From NCBI RefSeq assembly GCF_014199685.1, contig NZ_JACHNZ010000019.1:1-64000 (forward strand): DNA of 64,000 nt, in the 5' to 3' direction. Every line of letters starts with the position of its first letter. The first letter of the stretch is position 1. The notes beneath the pieces are model-generated. The model searched no databases, had not been told where the DNA came from, and was given only the letters and a program-made list of their open reading frames with translations. Below, piece by piece: positions 63,587 through 64,000 of this stretch. This DNA comes from Sphingosinicella soli. GTDB lineage: Bacteria > Pseudomonadota > Alphaproteobacteria > Sphingomonadales > Sphingomonadaceae. The translations under genes and the position numbers were made by a program.

Positions 63587-63723
63587 GCAGCAACACATCG
63601 CTGCAACGAGATCGAAGGCCCGCTCCCCTCCCTCCCCGCGGGCCTCGGTAGACGGGTCCCCGGCTTCACCTCCCTCCCTCCCAAGAAGCCGGGGACCTAA
63701 CCCGTTTCAGGGTCTCCCTTTTT
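63587..63723 (+). ncRNA. Candidate anti-Shine-Dalgarno small RNA with three hairpins
   Basis: The gap between the LysR gene and the last gene folds into three consecutive stems: GCAGC/GCTGC (63587-63604), AGGCCCGC/GCGGGCCT (63616-63645) and a perfect 12-bp GTCCCCGGCTTC/GAAGCCGGGGAC (63656-63696). The second and third loops are pure C/T runs, TCCCCTCCCTCCCC and ACCTCCCTCCCTCCCAA, both able to pair with Shine-Dalgarno sites. A short ACCC/GGGT stem and TTTTT (63719-63723) follow as a weak terminator. The pattern recalls the anti-SD-loop (cuckoo-type, CcsR-like) RNAs of other Alphaproteobacteria. The 5' end and promoter are not defined. Confidence 0.5.
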
Positions 63724-63768
63724 CTCGGCTTTACTTGCCCGAAACATTCGAGCGCTTATTGTCGCGAA

Positions 63769-64000
63769 ATGCTGGCGCCTTCGGAAAATCAATACATCTC
63801 ATTCGGCCCGGAATTCGGCCCGCGCGTGCTCGTTTTCGTGGATACCGAAGAGGAGTTCGACTGGACGCAGCCCAAGAGCCGCGATTCGACCTCGGTCAAA
63901 TCCGTGAAATCGCTGCCGAAGGTGCACAGCCTGATGCGCGGCTTCGATATCAAGCCTGCCTACATGGTCGATTATCCCGTCGCCACGACACCCGAAAGCG
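63769..64000 (+). CDS. Polysaccharide deacetylase family protein (truncated by window end)
   Basis: The frame opens at an ATG (63769) and runs off the window after 77 residues. It begins MLAPSENQYISFGPEFGPRV and continues LVFVDTEEEFDWTQPKSRDS. The DTEEEFDW segment is a NodB-type metal-binding motif as found in WalW-like polysaccharide deacetylases, followed by GFDIKPAYMVDYPVATTPES. It likely trims N-acetyl groups from a cell-surface glycan, possibly within an exopolysaccharide locus beyond the window. The family call rests on the N-terminal fragment only. Confidence 0.7.
   Translation, partial: MLAPSENQYISFGPEFGPRVLVFVDTEEEFDWTQPKSRDSTSVKSVKSLPKVHSLMRGFDIKPAYMVDYPVATTPES

Overview
The window is high-GC chromosomal DNA from an alphaproteobacterium, most likely a member of the Sphingomonadales. 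That placement is an inference. It rests on the N-terminally extended ribosomal protein S9, the ffs-dnaX-ybaB order, a MerC-domain gene paired with a Zur-type regulator, promoters of the alphaproteobacterial general-stress type (GGAAC-N17-CGTT), and the overall gene mix. Almost all of the window is densely packed core genome. I see no prophage, transposase, CRISPR array or conventional defence island.

Left part (1-22 kb). A minus-strand run carries a gamma-class carbonic anhydrase homologue, a GNAT acetyltransferase and argC, then an isolated motA, a redoxin beside a ScsB-type DsbD, and a GMC oxidoreductase with a membrane-anchor tail. These are followed by rplM-rpsI and a heme A synthase. 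A LysR gene then diverges from a plus-strand cluster of a DUF1338 (HglS-like) dioxygenase, astC, astA, astD and glutathione-dependent formaldehyde dehydrogenase. Next come a phospholipase D/cardiolipin synthase-like gene, a thiolase-SDR pair, a SIMPL protein and a GlsB/YeaQ membrane protein. Two 103-bp copies of a dispersed palindromic element sit in convergent gaps here.

Middle (22-46 kb). An RND efflux pair and a DUF445 protein precede aspartate aminotransferase and a fused PabB-PabC for folate synthesis. A prolyl-oligopeptidase-family peptidase and an MBL hydrolase follow. The rpmF-plsX-fabH-ihfA-merR lipid/ribosome block and nudC come next. The SRP RNA, dnaX and ybaB follow, then a TetR/PF10118 divergent pair, cutA, merC-zur with a palindromic operator, dxs, a small AT-richer membrane-anchored acyl-carrier-like protein, and tlyA.

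Right part (46-64 kb). The protein quality-control block is tRNA-Leu, trigger factor, clpP, clpX, lon and hupB. Two valine tRNAs flank a hemerythrin gene that has an EcfG-type promoter. Then come a cyclophilin, a second GlsB protein, the FadJ-type beta-oxidation enzyme, a Bcr/CflA transporter, an SDR, an Lrp regulator, a degenerate sensor kinase, trxB and a LysR gene. The window ends in a truncated polysaccharide deacetylase. The gap before that last gene holds a candidate small RNA with two stable hairpins whose loops are pure anti-Shine-Dalgarno (CCUCC-type) sequence. This RNA is the most interesting unannotated element I found.
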